Source of the DNA: Cognatundibacterium squillarum
Lineage (GTDB): Bacteria > Pseudomonadota > Gammaproteobacteria > Burkholderiales > Burkholderiaceae_D
DNA: 64,000 bases
Direction of reading: 5' to 3'
Assembly (NCBI RefSeq): GCF_014652435.1
Contig: NZ_BMYU01000001.1
Coordinates: 434,001 to 498,000, forward strand
In this document: one piece after another, positions 29,014 through 38,170 of the stretch
How positions within the stretch are numbered: the first letter of the stretch is position 1
Layout: each line of letters starts with the position of its first letter
Position numbers and translations under genes: made by a program
The notes under the pieces: model-generated
The model's database searches: none
What the model saw: only the letters and a program-made list of their open reading frames with translations
Told to the model about the DNA's origin: nothing

Positions 29014-29171
29014 GTAAAGCCCCCTCACAAAATTTAGTATCACGCAATTGTTTTGTATGCCAGATCTTGTTGCCGGCGAATCCTCAGGGAGCCGCCGCGA
29101 CTGCGCACAGTATTAGAACAAGTGCCAAACTGCCATGTCAAGCAAATTACCTGAGCATGCAATCAGGCTGT

Positions 29172-29200
29172 AGGTTTGTCACATAAATAGTCGCTATAAT
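29172..29200 (+). promoter_or_regulatory. Possible nadB promoter
   Basis: A perfect TATAAT at 29195-29200 lies 80 bases before the nadB ATG. The best -35 match, TTGTCA at 29176-29181, is too close (13 bases), and at the standard 17-base spacing only AGGTTT is found. So the -10 is convincing but the -35 is weak, which may mean an activator is needed. Confidence 0.4.
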
Positions 29201-29279
29201 CGCAGATTCGCGCCGGTTTGCCGCAACACAGAGGCAAGTGCCGCGCGGAAACACCGGAGACTCTGAAAAGCAACGTGTT

Positions 29280-30887
29280 ATGAAAACCTATGATGTCGTG
29301 ATTGTTGGCAGCGGACTGGCCGGATTATCGGTGGCCCTGCATCTGGCAAAAACCCGCAAAGTGGCGGTGATTACAAAACGAAAACTGCTGGATGGTGCCA
29401 GCGACTGGGCACAAGGCGGCATTGCTGCCGTTCTGGATTCTCATGACAGTCATGAAGAACATGTCAGCGATACTCTGATTGCCGGTGCTGGCTTGTGCGA
29501 TGAAGGCGCCACCCGCTACATCATTGAGCATGGCCGTGAAGCCATTGAGTGGCTGATTGAACAAGGCGTGCCATTTACTCGCGATGATGAAGCTGAACTG
29601 GGTTTTCATCTGACCCGCGAAGGTGGTCACAGCCAGCGCCGCATTATTCATGCCGCTGACGCCACCGGCCACGCCGTTCAGGTAACACTGGAACAGAAAG
29701 TCCGTGCGCATCCGAACATCGCTCTGTACGAACATCATTACGCAATTGATCTGATCACCAGCGCCAAGCTAGGCGACAGCTCGCCGACACCACGCTGTCT
29801 CGGTTTGTATGCACAGGATATTAAGACCGGCGAAGTACATACCTTCTCCGCTCAGCATACGATTATGGCGACCGGCGGTGCCGGTAAAGTGTATTTATAT
29901 ACGACAAATCCTGACACTGCGACAGGTGACGGCATTGCGATGGCGTGGCGCGCAGGATGCCGCGTCGGGAATATGGAATTTATTCAGTTCCATCCAACCT
30001 GCCTGTATCACCCTTACGCCAAATCTTTCCTGATCACGGAAGCTGTGCGTGGCGAAGGCGGCGTACTGAAATTACCGGCAGAAGCCGGCGCCGCGGCAGG
30101 CAAGCGCTTCATGCTGGATCATGACGAGCGCGCCGAACTCGCGCCGCGCGATGTCGTTGCACGCGCGATCGACTTCGAAATGAAAAAACGTGGTCTGGAT
30201 TATGTGGAACTGGATATTTCCCACCAGCCGCCGGAATTCCTGAAAGAGCACTTCCCGACCATTTATGCGCGCTGTCTGGAACTGGGAATCGACATGACGA
30301 AACAAGCGATTCCGGTGGTTCCGGCAGTCCATTTCACCTGCGGTGGCGTGGTGACGGACACCAATGGCCGCACTGATATTCCGGGCCTGTATGCAATCGG
30401 TGAAACTGCATACACCGGCCTGCACGGTGCGAATCGTCTGGCCTCCAATTCGCTGCTGGAATGTCTGGTGATTGGCAAAGCGGCTGCTGGTTTTATTGAA
30501 GCTCAGCAACGCGTGAATCCGATTGCCCTGCCCGACTGGGATGAAAGCCGCGTGTCGGATGCTGACGAAGAAGTGGTGATCGCCCATAACTGGGATGAGC
30601 TGCGTCGCTTCATGTGGAATTACGTGGGCATTGTGCGTACGACCAAACGGCTGGAACGTGCCAAACACCGCATTCGCCTGCTGAAAGAAGAAATCGATGA
30701 ATACTATTCGCACTTCCGCATCTCCAGCGATTTGCTGGAATTGCGGAATCTGGTGGAAGTTGCATCACTGATCGTCAATTCTGCGCTGTCGCGCCGTGAA
30801 AGCCGTGGCCTGCATTTCAGCCGCGATTATCCGGATACCCTGCCGAAAGCACTGCCGACGGTGTTATCACCGAAACGCAAACGCTGA
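29280..30887 (+). CDS. nadB: L-aspartate oxidase
   Basis: A 535-residue flavoenzyme that oxidises L-aspartate to iminoaspartate, the first step of de novo NAD synthesis. ATG 29280 gives [20 protein letters not shown], the FAD dinucleotide-binding start. Further signatures are [25 protein letters not shown], the active-site [12 protein letters not shown] and the succinate dehydrogenase-like C-terminal helix bundle. Its partners nadA and nadC lie at 41.9-44.0 kb on the other strand, not in one operon. A terminator follows. Confidence 0.96.
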   Translation: MKTYDVVIVGSGLAGLSVALHLAKTRKVAVITKRKLLDGASDWAQGGIAAVLDSHDSHEEHVSDTLIAGAGLCDEGATRYIIEHGREAIEWLIEQGVPFTRDDEAELGFHLTREGGHSQRRIIHAADATGHAVQVTLEQKVRAHPNIALYEHHYAIDLITSAKLGDSSPTPRCLGLYAQDIKTGEVHTFSAQHTIMATGGAGKVYLYTTNPDTATGDGIAMAWRAGCRVGNMEFIQFHPTCLYHPYAKSFLITEAVRGEGGVLKLPAEAGAAAGKRFMLDHDERAELAPRDVVARAIDFEMKKRGLDYVELDISHQPPEFLKEHFPTIYARCLELGIDMTKQAIPVVPAVHFTCGGVVTDTNGRTDIPGLYAIGETAYTGLHGANRLASNSLLECLVIGKAAAGFIEAQQRVNPIALPDWDESRVSDADEEVVIAHNWDELRRFMWNYVGIVRTTKRLERAKHRIRLLKEEIDEYYSHFRISSDLLELRNLVEVASLIVNSALSRRESRGLHFSRDYPDTLPKALPTVLSPKRKR

Positions 30888-30939
30888 CGCCCTTCCGGTG
30901 CACATCGTGTCGGCCGGAACTCAGCAGAAACACCCATAC

Positions 30940-30968
30940 AGCCCGGCACTGCGCCGGGCTTTTGTTTT
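30940..30968 (+). terminator. Terminator after nadB
   Basis: Stem AGCCCGGC / GCCGGGCT with a 5-base loop (30940-30947 and 30953-30960) followed by TTTGTTTTG. Confidence 0.85.
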
Positions 30969-31009
30969 GCGTCACTGGCCAGCTTCCGTCCGCAACGGTT
31001 ACAAACCGT

Positions 31010-31110
31010 CAAAAAAAGGCTCAAATGCGGTGTTCAGCACAGCTACCGGCTGGTTGTCGGCAGAAAGTCCGGGGCTTGGCAAACGTGCAATGACGATTCC
31101 TGCATCATAT
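31010..31110 (+). repeat. Dispersed intergenic repeat, copy A
   Basis: It contains the family start AAATGCGGTGTTCAGCACAG at 31023 and the core GTCGGCAGAAAGTCCGG. The tail then diverges. It lies between the nadB terminator and the methyltransferase start. The tail ends near a TATAAT at 31107-31112, which could serve as a -10 box for the methyltransferase gene. Confidence 0.8.
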
Positions 31111-31151
31111 AATTGTTGCCTGCCCTTTTATTTCAGAGAGTGAGCGAGGTT

Positions 31152-31805
31152 ATGGATCAAAGCGCACAGGATATGCAAACCTATTACAGTGCCCGCGCCT
31201 CGTATTACGACGCTGTGTATCTGAAGCCGGAGCGGCAGGCGGATATCCAATTTCTGAGCGCCTATTTACCGGCGCAATTTGCAGGCAGGAATGTGCTTGA
31301 AATCGCTTGCGGCACGGGTTACTGGACGCAGCACATTGCGCCGGTGACGCGCAGCATGCTGGCGACTGACGGCAATGCCGATCCGCTCTCCTTTGCCCGT
31401 CAGCGTCCCGGCACTGCACACATTGCATTTCAGGTTGCAGATGCGTTTGCGCTGGAAAATATCAGCAGTGAGTTTGACGCCGCCTTTGCCGGACTGTGGT
31501 TTTCACACGTTCTGAAGCAGGATCAGCAAAGATTTCTGAATGGCTTATATTCACGGTTGCAGCCCGGAGCCAGAGTCATCATGATCGACAACAATGCATC
31601 GCAGTTGCTGGATTTTCCGATCACGGAAACCGATGCAGACGGCAATACCTTCCAGCACCGCGATTTACGCGATGGTTCGGTGCACCGCATACTGAAAAAT
31701 TTTCCGGCCGAAGCAGAACTGCGCGCACTGGTGGACGGTTGCGCAACGGACATTTCCTATCAGAACCTCGGTCATTTCTGGCTGTTCAGTTACACCCTGA
31801 AGTAA
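31152..31805 (+). CDS. Class I SAM-dependent methyltransferase
   Basis: A 217-residue cytoplasmic methyltransferase read from ATG 31152, which has a GCGAGG site. Motif I is VLEIACGTGYW (48-58), the acidic residue after strand 2 is in MLATDGNADPL, and a later VADAFAL segment contacts the adenine. It resembles the Methyltransf_11/UbiE-like group. The substrate cannot be told. It is flanked by repeat copy A upstream and the decayed copy F downstream, and shares no operon with its neighbours. Confidence 0.85.
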   Translation: MDQSAQDMQTYYSARASYYDAVYLKPERQADIQFLSAYLPAQFAGRNVLEIACGTGYWTQHIAPVTRSMLATDGNADPLSFARQRPGTAHIAFQVADAFALENISSEFDAAFAGLWFSHVLKQDQQRFLNGLYSRLQPGARVIMIDNNASQLLDFPITETDADGNTFQHRDLRDGSVHRILKNFPAEAELRALVDGCATDISYQNLGHFWLFSYTLK

Positions 31806-31860
31806 AGCCTCTGCACGAACCAACGGAAGACACTTAACAAAACCGGAAGTCCGGATGCGT

Positions 31861-31930
31861 AAAAGCACTGAAAATGCCTGAAATGCGGTTTATGGCACAA
31901 CCATCTGCCGCTTGCCCGCGAAAACAGTGC
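31861..31930 (+). repeat. Dispersed intergenic repeat, decayed copy F; AT-rich gap
   Basis: AAAATGCCTGAAATGCGGT at 31871 matches the left edge of copy C (AAAATGCCCCAAATGCGGT). A diverged run to about 31920 follows. The rest of the 324-base gap to the ABC ATPase gene is AT-rich and holds no convincing gene or terminator; it probably carries the export operon's promoter. Confidence 0.5.
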
Positions 31931-32129
31931 GTCTCTGTATTTGGCTCTTGCCGATTTTTGCACAATCAAACCACCATTCCGCCGCTCTCAAAGGCGAATT
32001 CTCACAACTTCTTACACAAATATTGACTTTTAGTCTTTTCATAGTCACATTGTCGGCTCTTTCTTTTCAGAACTGTTTTTTGTACCTAACAGCAAAAAGC
32101 ATTCTCAGATACTCCGCGGTGACTCAGGC

Positions 32130-32795
32130 ATGATTCAGCTAGACAATATACAGCGCCACTACAAACAGGGCGGCGGCACGATACAGGCATTACGCGGACT
32201 CAGTTTACGCATCGCGCCCGGTGAATTTGTCGCGATTATGGGCTCTTCCGGTTCCGGCAAATCCACTTTACTGAATATTCTTGGCGCACTGGATAAACCC
32301 AGCGCCGGCAGTTACCGGCTGAACGGTACGGAAGTCGGCGCAATGGATGACGATGCAGCATCTGCCCTGCGCAGCCGGCAAATCGGCTTTGTATTTCAGT
32401 CATTCCACTTGCTGCCACGCTTAACCGTACTGGAAAACGTGCTGCTGCCGCAGCGCTACTTGCCGGAACAAGACCCGGAAGCACCGCAGCGTGCACGCGC
32501 ACTGCTGGAACGCATGGGTCTCGGTCATCGCATTGATCACCGCCCCGGAGAACTGTCCGGTGGTCAGCTGCAGCGTGCCGCAATTGCGCGCGCCTTGCTG
32601 AATCAGCCTTCCCTGTTACTGGCGGATGAACCCACCGGCAATCTGGACAGCAAAAGTGCGACCGACGTACTGCAGTTATTTTCTGAATTACACAGTCTGG
32701 GTCAGACCATCGTACTGGTTACACATGATCCGAATGTCGCAGCAAAAGCGCAACGCACTATCCTCTTAAACGACGGCAATCTGGTTTCCGCATGA
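32130..32795 (+). CDS. ABC exporter ATPase (MacB/LolD type)
   Basis: A 221-residue nucleotide-binding protein. Walker A is GSSGSGKST at 38-46, the signature LSGGQLQRAAIARAL is near 145 and Walker B is LLLADEPTGNLD near 165. The TGNLD ending and overall length are typical of the MacB/LolD/FtsE mechanotransmission class, which pairs with an FtsX-like permease. Its partner permease is the last gene of this operon at 35970. Its stop codon overlaps the next start by 4 bases (ATGA). The ATG has a GGTGA site. Confidence 0.94.
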   Translation: MIQLDNIQRHYKQGGGTIQALRGLSLRIAPGEFVAIMGSSGSGKSTLLNILGALDKPSAGSYRLNGTEVGAMDDDAASALRSRQIGFVFQSFHLLPRLTVLENVLLPQRYLPEQDPEAPQRARALLERMGLGHRIDHRPGELSGGQLQRAAIARALLNQPSLLLADEPTGNLDSKSATDVLQLFSELHSLGQTIVLVTHDPNVAAKAQRTILLNDGNLVSA

Positions 32796-34753
32796 CATCC
32801 CCTCAGTTTCTTATGACGCGGCTGGCCAGCGCCACCGCAATCGCCCTGCTCTGCCTGCAGGCTCACGCTGACACAAGCAATGCGACTACGCCAGCGAAAC
32901 CCGCAGCAGCAAGCCAAAGACTGGTTATTCTGAATGGCAGTGTGGATTCGCTGAACAGTCAGTCACTGTTTATTCCCGTCTCTGACATTAATCCGGTTAC
33001 TTTGAAATTTTTTGTACCGGAAGGCGGCAAAGTCAAAAAAGGCGATGTGGTGTTATCGATAGGCACTTCGGGCAACAACACGCAGGAAATGCAAACCCGT
33101 CAGGAACAGCAGCAAGTGAAAATGGCGCTGGAACTGGCAAAGCTGGAAGTGGTGGCGATTGAGGCAGAACGGGCACTGCATACGGCCCAGATCGCGCTGG
33201 CGAAAGCACGACTGGACGCCAGCCTGCCGCAAGGTCAGATCAGTGCGCTGGATTACGACAAATACCAGACCGATAAAGAAAAAGCGCTCAAAGAACTGGA
33301 AATCCGTAAAACTGCGGTCGAGATCGCGCGTAAAAACATCGCCAAAACCAAAACTGACGGCGAACTGGAAGCACGTAAAAACCAGTTGCAAATGGCGTAT
33401 CTGCTGAAGGAAAACGCAAACACGTCGGTTCATGCAGAAGTGGATGGTGTCGTTATTCATGCATTTAACCAGTGGCGTGGCGAACGTTATGACGAAGGCG
33501 TACCCGGATTTTCCGGGCACCGTGCCGGTCAGGTAATGACAGATGGTGCTTTTGAACTGATTGCCTGGGCACTGGAAGCCGACCGCCTGTCGCTGAAAGA
33601 AGGCATGCCAGTCTATCTGACGCCAGACGCTTATCCCGGGAAAACGATCAGCAGCACGATCAAGCGCATCAGCCCGGCACCGGAAGCCGGCCCTTCCGGA
33701 GAAAAAGGACGTTTTTTCAAAGTCACGATTCCTTTACCGCCGCAAGCCGGCCTGACTTACGCACCGGGAATGAGCATTCGCGTCAGTACCGCACCAGCAC
33801 CAGCGCGCCATCTGAGCCAGTCCCTGCCCGACAATCTGACCATTGATGGCGAAGTCTTATCGCGCAATTACCGGTCGATTATTCCGCCATCCATTCGCTA
33901 CATCTGGAATTACACCGTTGGCCAGATCGTGCCGGAAGGCACGCATCTGAAGGCTGGTGAACAAGTCTTGCAACTGCAATCGACCGAGGTGCAGGAGCGA
34001 CTGGTCACATCGCGCAATTTACTGAATGAAAAAAATAAAGCGTTAGAAAAATTACTGCTGGAACAGAAAGAAGCGGAAAGACTGGGCGAAATCCAGATTG
34101 CGGAAGCCCGTGCAGCAGCAGAAAAGGCGGCGCGTAAAGCGACGATGCCGAAAGAGCTGATACGACGTATTGATTACGACAAACTGGTGATTGATAAAGA
34201 AGCCGGTCAGGCACAGCTCGAATTGCAGCAAAAGCTGGTCGCAGCACAATCTGCGCAGCGCAATGCAGAGAAACGTTTCCTGCAAACTGAAATGCAGATG
34301 GAACAAAAGAATCTGAACGATTTGCAGGCTGGCATTAAAGCACTGACCATCACGGCACCAACTGCCGGTATCGTGCAATACCGGATGTCTTATGACGATG
34401 AAAAAATCAAGAAAGGCAGCAAAGTCTGGATGGGACAAACCATTGCCGGACTGGCAGACCCGGACAACATGTATATCAAAGCAAAAGTGCCGGAAGCCCA
34501 ATACGGTTTAATCAGCATGGGGCAAACCGTGACTGTCAAACTGCCCGGTGGCAATCAGACTGCACAGGCAAAAATACTGAGACCGGGACTGGCTTTTCAG
34601 TCACGCTCTCATACCGACAACAGCATTGTCCGTGATCTGGAACTGGAATTTACACAACGCCCGGCCAATCTGAAACCCGGCTCCGCTGTGCAAGTCATTA
34701 TCCCGCTGACGAAGGCGGCCACCTCTGCTCAGCCAAAATCCACTGCAAAATGA
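32792..34753 (+). CDS. Double-length periplasmic adaptor protein (two HlyD-like modules)
   Basis: A 653-residue exported protein with a signal peptide (about 1-27, ending LQAHA). The sequence falls into two successive adaptor modules. Module 1 (about 45-345) has a lipoyl half-motif VPEGGKVKKGDVVLSIG, a Lys/Glu-rich coiled coil (about 100-210), the return strand VHAEVDGVVIHAF and a barrel. Module 2 (about 350-645) repeats this: VPEGTHLKAGEQVLQLQ, coiled coil (about 405-520), ITAPTAGIVQY and a barrel with MGQTIAGLADPDNMYIKAKVPE. Usual adaptors are 350-420 residues with one module. It overlaps both neighbours by 4 bases. Confidence 0.87.
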   Translation: MTSPQFLMTRLASATAIALLCLQAHADTSNATTPAKPAAASQRLVILNGSVDSLNSQSLFIPVSDINPVTLKFFVPEGGKVKKGDVVLSIGTSGNNTQEMQTRQEQQQVKMALELAKLEVVAIEAERALHTAQIALAKARLDASLPQGQISALDYDKYQTDKEKALKELEIRKTAVEIARKNIAKTKTDGELEARKNQLQMAYLLKENANTSVHAEVDGVVIHAFNQWRGERYDEGVPGFSGHRAGQVMTDGAFELIAWALEADRLSLKEGMPVYLTPDAYPGKTISSTIKRISPAPEAGPSGEKGRFFKVTIPLPPQAGLTYAPGMSIRVSTAPAPARHLSQSLPDNLTIDGEVLSRNYRSIIPPSIRYIWNYTVGQIVPEGTHLKAGEQVLQLQSTEVQERLVTSRNLLNEKNKALEKLLLEQKEAERLGEIQIAEARAAAEKAARKATMPKELIRRIDYDKLVIDKEAGQAQLELQQKLVAAQSAQRNAEKRFLQTEMQMEQKNLNDLQAGIKALTITAPTAGIVQYRMSYDDEKIKKGSKVWMGQTIAGLADPDNMYIKAKVPEAQYGLISMGQTVTVKLPGGNQTAQAKILRPGLAFQSRSHTDNSIVRDLELEFTQRPANLKPGSAVQVIIPLTKAATSAQPKSTAK

Positions 34754-35973
34754 AGATGCGATTCCCACTCTCTGCCGCTGCGCTCGGCGTTTCTTTATTA
34801 ATCAGCGCATGCAGCCAGCCCGCCGAGCAGAATGCGACCACTGAAATCCTGCAAGAAGCGGCATGGCGCGAAACCATGGAAATTCAGGGTGAAGTCATTG
34901 CCCCTGAAAAAACACCGGTCAACGTACCCGGCTCGGGCTGGGCTCCGCGCATTCTTGAATACATCGCGCAAAACGGCAACGCTGTCAAAAAAGGTGATCT
35001 GATTGCGCGTTACCGTGCACCACGATCGGAAACAGAGCTGGCAAAAGCAGAACTGGAACTGGACCGCAAAGAACTGGCACGCGAAGAGCTGGAACGCAAC
35101 GATACCAAACGCCGTGCCGAAATCCATGCAGACCAGAGCAAAGTCAATGCTGATCTGCATTTAAGCGAACGCTATTCAGGTGCGGATCAGCAATTATTCT
35201 CGCGCAATAAAGTCCTCGACACGATTCAGGATCAGGCGTTTCTGAAACAAAAACAAGGCTATCTGAACTGGCAATTGTCACAAACCAGTGTGCGTACGCA
35301 GTCGGATCAGGCACTGCTGCGTTCGCAACTGGAATCTGTCACGCAAAAAAGAGATACCGAAGCGAATGCTTTGCAGCAACTGGAAGTCCGCGCACCGCAT
35401 GATGGCTTTCTGATGCTGGAAAAAAACTGGAGCGGTATGACACCGATGGTCGGTGCAACCGCAAGGCCGGGCGATGTGATCGGGAATTTGCCGGATCTTT
35501 CGCATCTGGTTGCTAATTTTCAGATTCCTGAACAGCGCACCTTTGCACTGCAAACCGGCCAGACCATTGAAGTCAGGCTGATGGGCAGCGGCAAACATGT
35601 GCCGCTGAAAGTCACCCGTATCGGCACTACTGCCAGCCCGATCGGCGAAAAATCGCCGGTTAAATTTATCGAAGTGGATGCGGCATTCAGTGCAGAACAT
35701 ATTCAGCAAATGCAATTAACACCGGGGCAATCGCTGAGCGGCAATCTGATTTTCGCGAATAAGGAAAAAATCCTGACCGTACCGAACATTGCACTGAAAG
35801 AAGAAAACGGCCAGTTCTTCGTATTCCGGATCGAACAGGGAAAACCCGTCAAAACCGCCGTCAAACTCGGGTTACGCGGCCCTACCCGCTCTGAAATCAC
35901 CGAGGGCTTACGTGCCGGCATGCAAATCAGCCTGATTCCGACCACTGAACAAAAAGAAAAATCCGCATCATGA
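34750..35973 (+). CDS. Lipoprotein periplasmic adaptor (MacA/RND type)
   Basis: A 407-residue adaptor with a lipoprotein signal (LLISACSQ, lipid Cys about residue 21). The lipoyl half-motif YIAQNGNAVKKGDLIARY is followed by a coiled coil (about 95-195) and the return strand VRAPHDGFLMLEKNW. Then come a barrel (LPDLSHLVANFQIPEQ) and a membrane-proximal domain (VPNIALKEENGQFFVFRI). The operon thus supplies three adaptor modules on two polypeptides. It overlaps both neighbours by 4 bases, so the four proteins are probably made in fixed proportion. Confidence 0.92.
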   Translation: MKMRFPLSAAALGVSLLISACSQPAEQNATTEILQEAAWRETMEIQGEVIAPEKTPVNVPGSGWAPRILEYIAQNGNAVKKGDLIARYRAPRSETELAKAELELDRKELAREELERNDTKRRAEIHADQSKVNADLHLSERYSGADQQLFSRNKVLDTIQDQAFLKQKQGYLNWQLSQTSVRTQSDQALLRSQLESVTQKRDTEANALQQLEVRAPHDGFLMLEKNWSGMTPMVGATARPGDVIGNLPDLSHLVANFQIPEQRTFALQTGQTIEVRLMGSGKHVPLKVTRIGTTASPIGEKSPVKFIEVDAAFSAEHIQQMQLTPGQSLSGNLIFANKEKILTVPNIALKEENGQFFVFRIEQGKPVKTAVKLGLRGPTRSEITEGLRAGMQISLIPTTEQKEKSAS

Positions 35974-37208
35974 ATATTCCGTTTGCCCTGATCACCGAAG
36001 CGGTGGATGAGCTCAGCCGACGCAAACTGCGTACCGGTTTAACCCTGCTGGGCATGTTGTTCGGCGTGGCTTCGATTGTTGCGATGCTGGCGGTTGGCGA
36101 AGGCAGCCGGCGCGAGGCGTTGCGTCTGGTATCGGAGCTGGGTCTGCAGAATCTGATCGTGGAATCCAAGAACCTCAGCAATGAACAATTGAAAGAGATC
36201 CGCGGACGCAGTCTGGGCCTGAGCAGTGATGACGGCGCCGCTGCGTTGCTGGCAGTACCCGGTGCGGAATCCGTTGCCTTGCGCACCGAAATCAAAACCG
36301 ACCAGATTGTGTACGGTCAGAAAGTCGAAACCGGCCATACTTTTGCTGTGACGGAACCGTATGCACAGCAATCCGGATTACAAACCGGCGCTGGCCGCTG
36401 GTTTAATGCATCGGATTTTGCAACACAGGCTGCCGTTGCCGTGATCGGCCCGCGTATCGCGGCGCAGTTATTCGGTCAGGTAAATCCGGTCGGAGAATTT
36501 ATCCGCGTCAATAATGTCTGGCTGCAGGTGGTTGGCGTACTGGCTGACCGCGCCAAAAGCAAATCGGAATTTGAAGGCATTAAGCTGGGGCTGGATGATG
36601 AACGGATTTTTGTACCGTGGGACAGCGCAAAAATGCGCTTTCCCGTGCGTGAACTGGAAGATGAAGTCAGTTCTCTGAGCCTGCGTTTGCGCGAAGGCAC
36701 ATCGCCGGAAGCGGCAGCCCGCGTACTGCAACGCCTGATCGAAGCACGCCATAACGGTGCAGACGACACCACCCTGATCGTACCGATGGGTTTGTACCGC
36801 CAGAACCAGCAAACCCAGAAAATTTTTACGATTGTAATGAGTTCCATTGCCGCCGTTTCATTACTGGTTGGCGGCATTGGCATCATGAATATCATGCTCG
36901 CGAATGTACTGGAACGTAAAAAAGAAATCGGTTTAAAGCGTGCTCTGGGAGCAACCCAGCGCGATATCGTGCGCCAGTTTCTGGCCGAAGCACTGGTGAT
37001 TTCCGGAATGGGTGCGCTGCTCGGCTTGCTGGCCGGTATTGCGGCCGCTTACAGTATTGCAGCGCTGGCAGGCTGGTCGGTGGCATGGTCACCACTGACG
37101 CTGATCATCGCCGTTTCTGCCTGCGTTGCCACCGGTCTGGGCTTCGGTGTTTTCCCCGCCCGTCAGGCCGCACAGCTTGATCCGATTGCGGCGTTACGCA
37201 GCGAATAA
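35970..37208 (+). CDS. FtsX/MacB-type ABC permease
   Basis: A 412-residue inner-membrane permease. One N-terminal helix (about 20-42, RTGLTLLGMLFGVASIVAMLAVG) precedes a large periplasmic MacB_PCD domain (about 45-260). Three C-terminal helices follow (from about 285, KIFTIVMSSIAAVSLLVGGIGIMNIM, to LGFGVFPARQAAQLDPIAALR). The ATPase is a separate gene at 32130, unlike E. coli MacB where it is fused. It is the last gene of the operon and ends in a strong terminator. No outer-membrane TolC partner is encoded in the window; cargo unknown. Confidence 0.94.
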   Translation: MNIPFALITEAVDELSRRKLRTGLTLLGMLFGVASIVAMLAVGEGSRREALRLVSELGLQNLIVESKNLSNEQLKEIRGRSLGLSSDDGAAALLAVPGAESVALRTEIKTDQIVYGQKVETGHTFAVTEPYAQQSGLQTGAGRWFNASDFATQAAVAVIGPRIAAQLFGQVNPVGEFIRVNNVWLQVVGVLADRAKSKSEFEGIKLGLDDERIFVPWDSAKMRFPVRELEDEVSSLSLRLREGTSPEAAARVLQRLIEARHNGADDTTLIVPMGLYRQNQQTQKIFTIVMSSIAAVSLLVGGIGIMNIMLANVLERKKEIGLKRALGATQRDIVRQFLAEALVISGMGALLGLLAGIAAAYSIAALAGWSVAWSPLTLIIAVSACVATGLGFGVFPARQAAQLDPIAALRSE

Positions 37209-37220
37209 ATTCTGCAGTTC

Positions 37221-37250
37221 ACGGTGTCCCGCAAACGGACACCGTTTTCT
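37221..37250 (+). terminator. Terminator of the ABC export operon
   Basis: Stem ACGGTGTCC / GGACACCGT (37221-37229 and 37237-37245) with a 7-base loop, followed by TTTT. Confidence 0.88.
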
Positions 37251-37301
37251 ATCTTTCCTGTAAATTTCACATTAATTTAAATATTTACAAAATCTAACCA
37301 C

Positions 37302-38156
37302 TCACATCTGCTGAAACAAATGTGTATGGTTGCGACTGACTTCCAGTTTCTCTGTACTGCCTTTGATGCTGACTAACTGGCGGCCACGAAAATCGCGGGT
37401 GACTTCTGCAATCGCGGAAACGCGCACCAGCGACGAGCGGTGGATACGCCAGAATTCATCCGGGTCCAGTTCATCTTCCAGCTCTTTCAGCGATTTACGA
37501 ATCAGATATTGCGCCTGCTCGGTTTGCACCAGCGTGTATTTTTCATCCGATTTAAAAAACAGAATTTCTTTGGTGCTGATCATGCGCAGGCTGGTACCGA
37601 CACTGGCCTGCACCCAGCGCAGATAATCGCGCTTCTGCCCCTGCTGCATTTGCTGCTGTATCAGCTGGGTCAGCATGGTTTGCACATCGGTGGCAACCGG
37701 CAGATTTTCACTGGCGTTGCCCGCTGCAATCGCGGGACGTGACTGCGCCTGTGCTGCTTCTGCTGCTTTGCGCTTTTCGGAGATGCGTTCTTTCAGGCGG
37801 TCACAGGTCTGCGCTAAACGCTCTGCATCCACTGGTTTGAGCAGGTAATCCATCGCACCGCGTTCAAACGCTGCAATCGCATATTCGTTATATGCGGTGA
37901 CAAACACCACCTGTGCCATCGCAGCCAGCTGTGCTGCCGCTTCAATGCCGTTTTTACCGGGCATACGAATATCCAGAAACACCACATCCGGTTGCAGCGC
38001 CTGCGCCTGTTCAATCGCAGCGATACCATTACCCGCTTCGCCGGCGATTTCCAGTTCCGGCCACACCTGCGCAAGACGGCTGCGCAGCCAGTCGCGCATT
38101 GGCGCTTCGTCATCTACCAGTAAAGCCCGCACTGTGCTTATATTTCCGATACTCAT
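37302..38156 (-). CDS. LytTR-family response regulator
   Basis: A 284-residue regulator. The receiver domain spans 8-125 with the acidic DDE at 15-17 and phospho-acceptor Asp62 (VVFLDIRMPG). A Gln/Ala-rich linker with a KRKAAEAAQAQ coil follows. The LytTR DNA-binding domain is at about 180-284 (ISTKEILFFKSDEKYTLVQT, RIHRSSLVRVSAI). It lies 14 bases after its histidine kinase and converges on the ABC export operon. This is the closest regulator to that operon, but a regulatory link is only inferred from position. Confidence 0.92.
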   Translation of the reverse strand: MSIGNISTVRALLVDDEAPMRDWLRSRLAQVWPELEIAGEAGNGIAAIEQAQALQPDVVFLDIRMPGKNGIEAAAQLAAMAQVVFVTAYNEYAIAAFERGAMDYLLKPVDAERLAQTCDRLKERISEKRKAAEAAQAQSRPAIAAGNASENLPVATDVQTMLTQLIQQQMQQGQKRDYLRWVQASVGTSLRMISTKEILFFKSDEKYTLVQTEQAQYLIRKSLKELEDELDPDEFWRIHRSSLVRVSAIAEVTRDFRGRQLVSIKGSTEKLEVSRNHTHLFQQM

Positions 38157-38170
38157 GCCCTTTTGTCTCC

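Noticed and set aside
31912-32133. A 73-codon open frame that ends in an ATGA overlap with the ABC ATPase start.
   Set aside because: It begins at a TTG inside the decayed repeat, has no ribosome binding site and an odd composition. The overlap is probably chance, though a hydrophobic leader peptide cannot be fully excluded.
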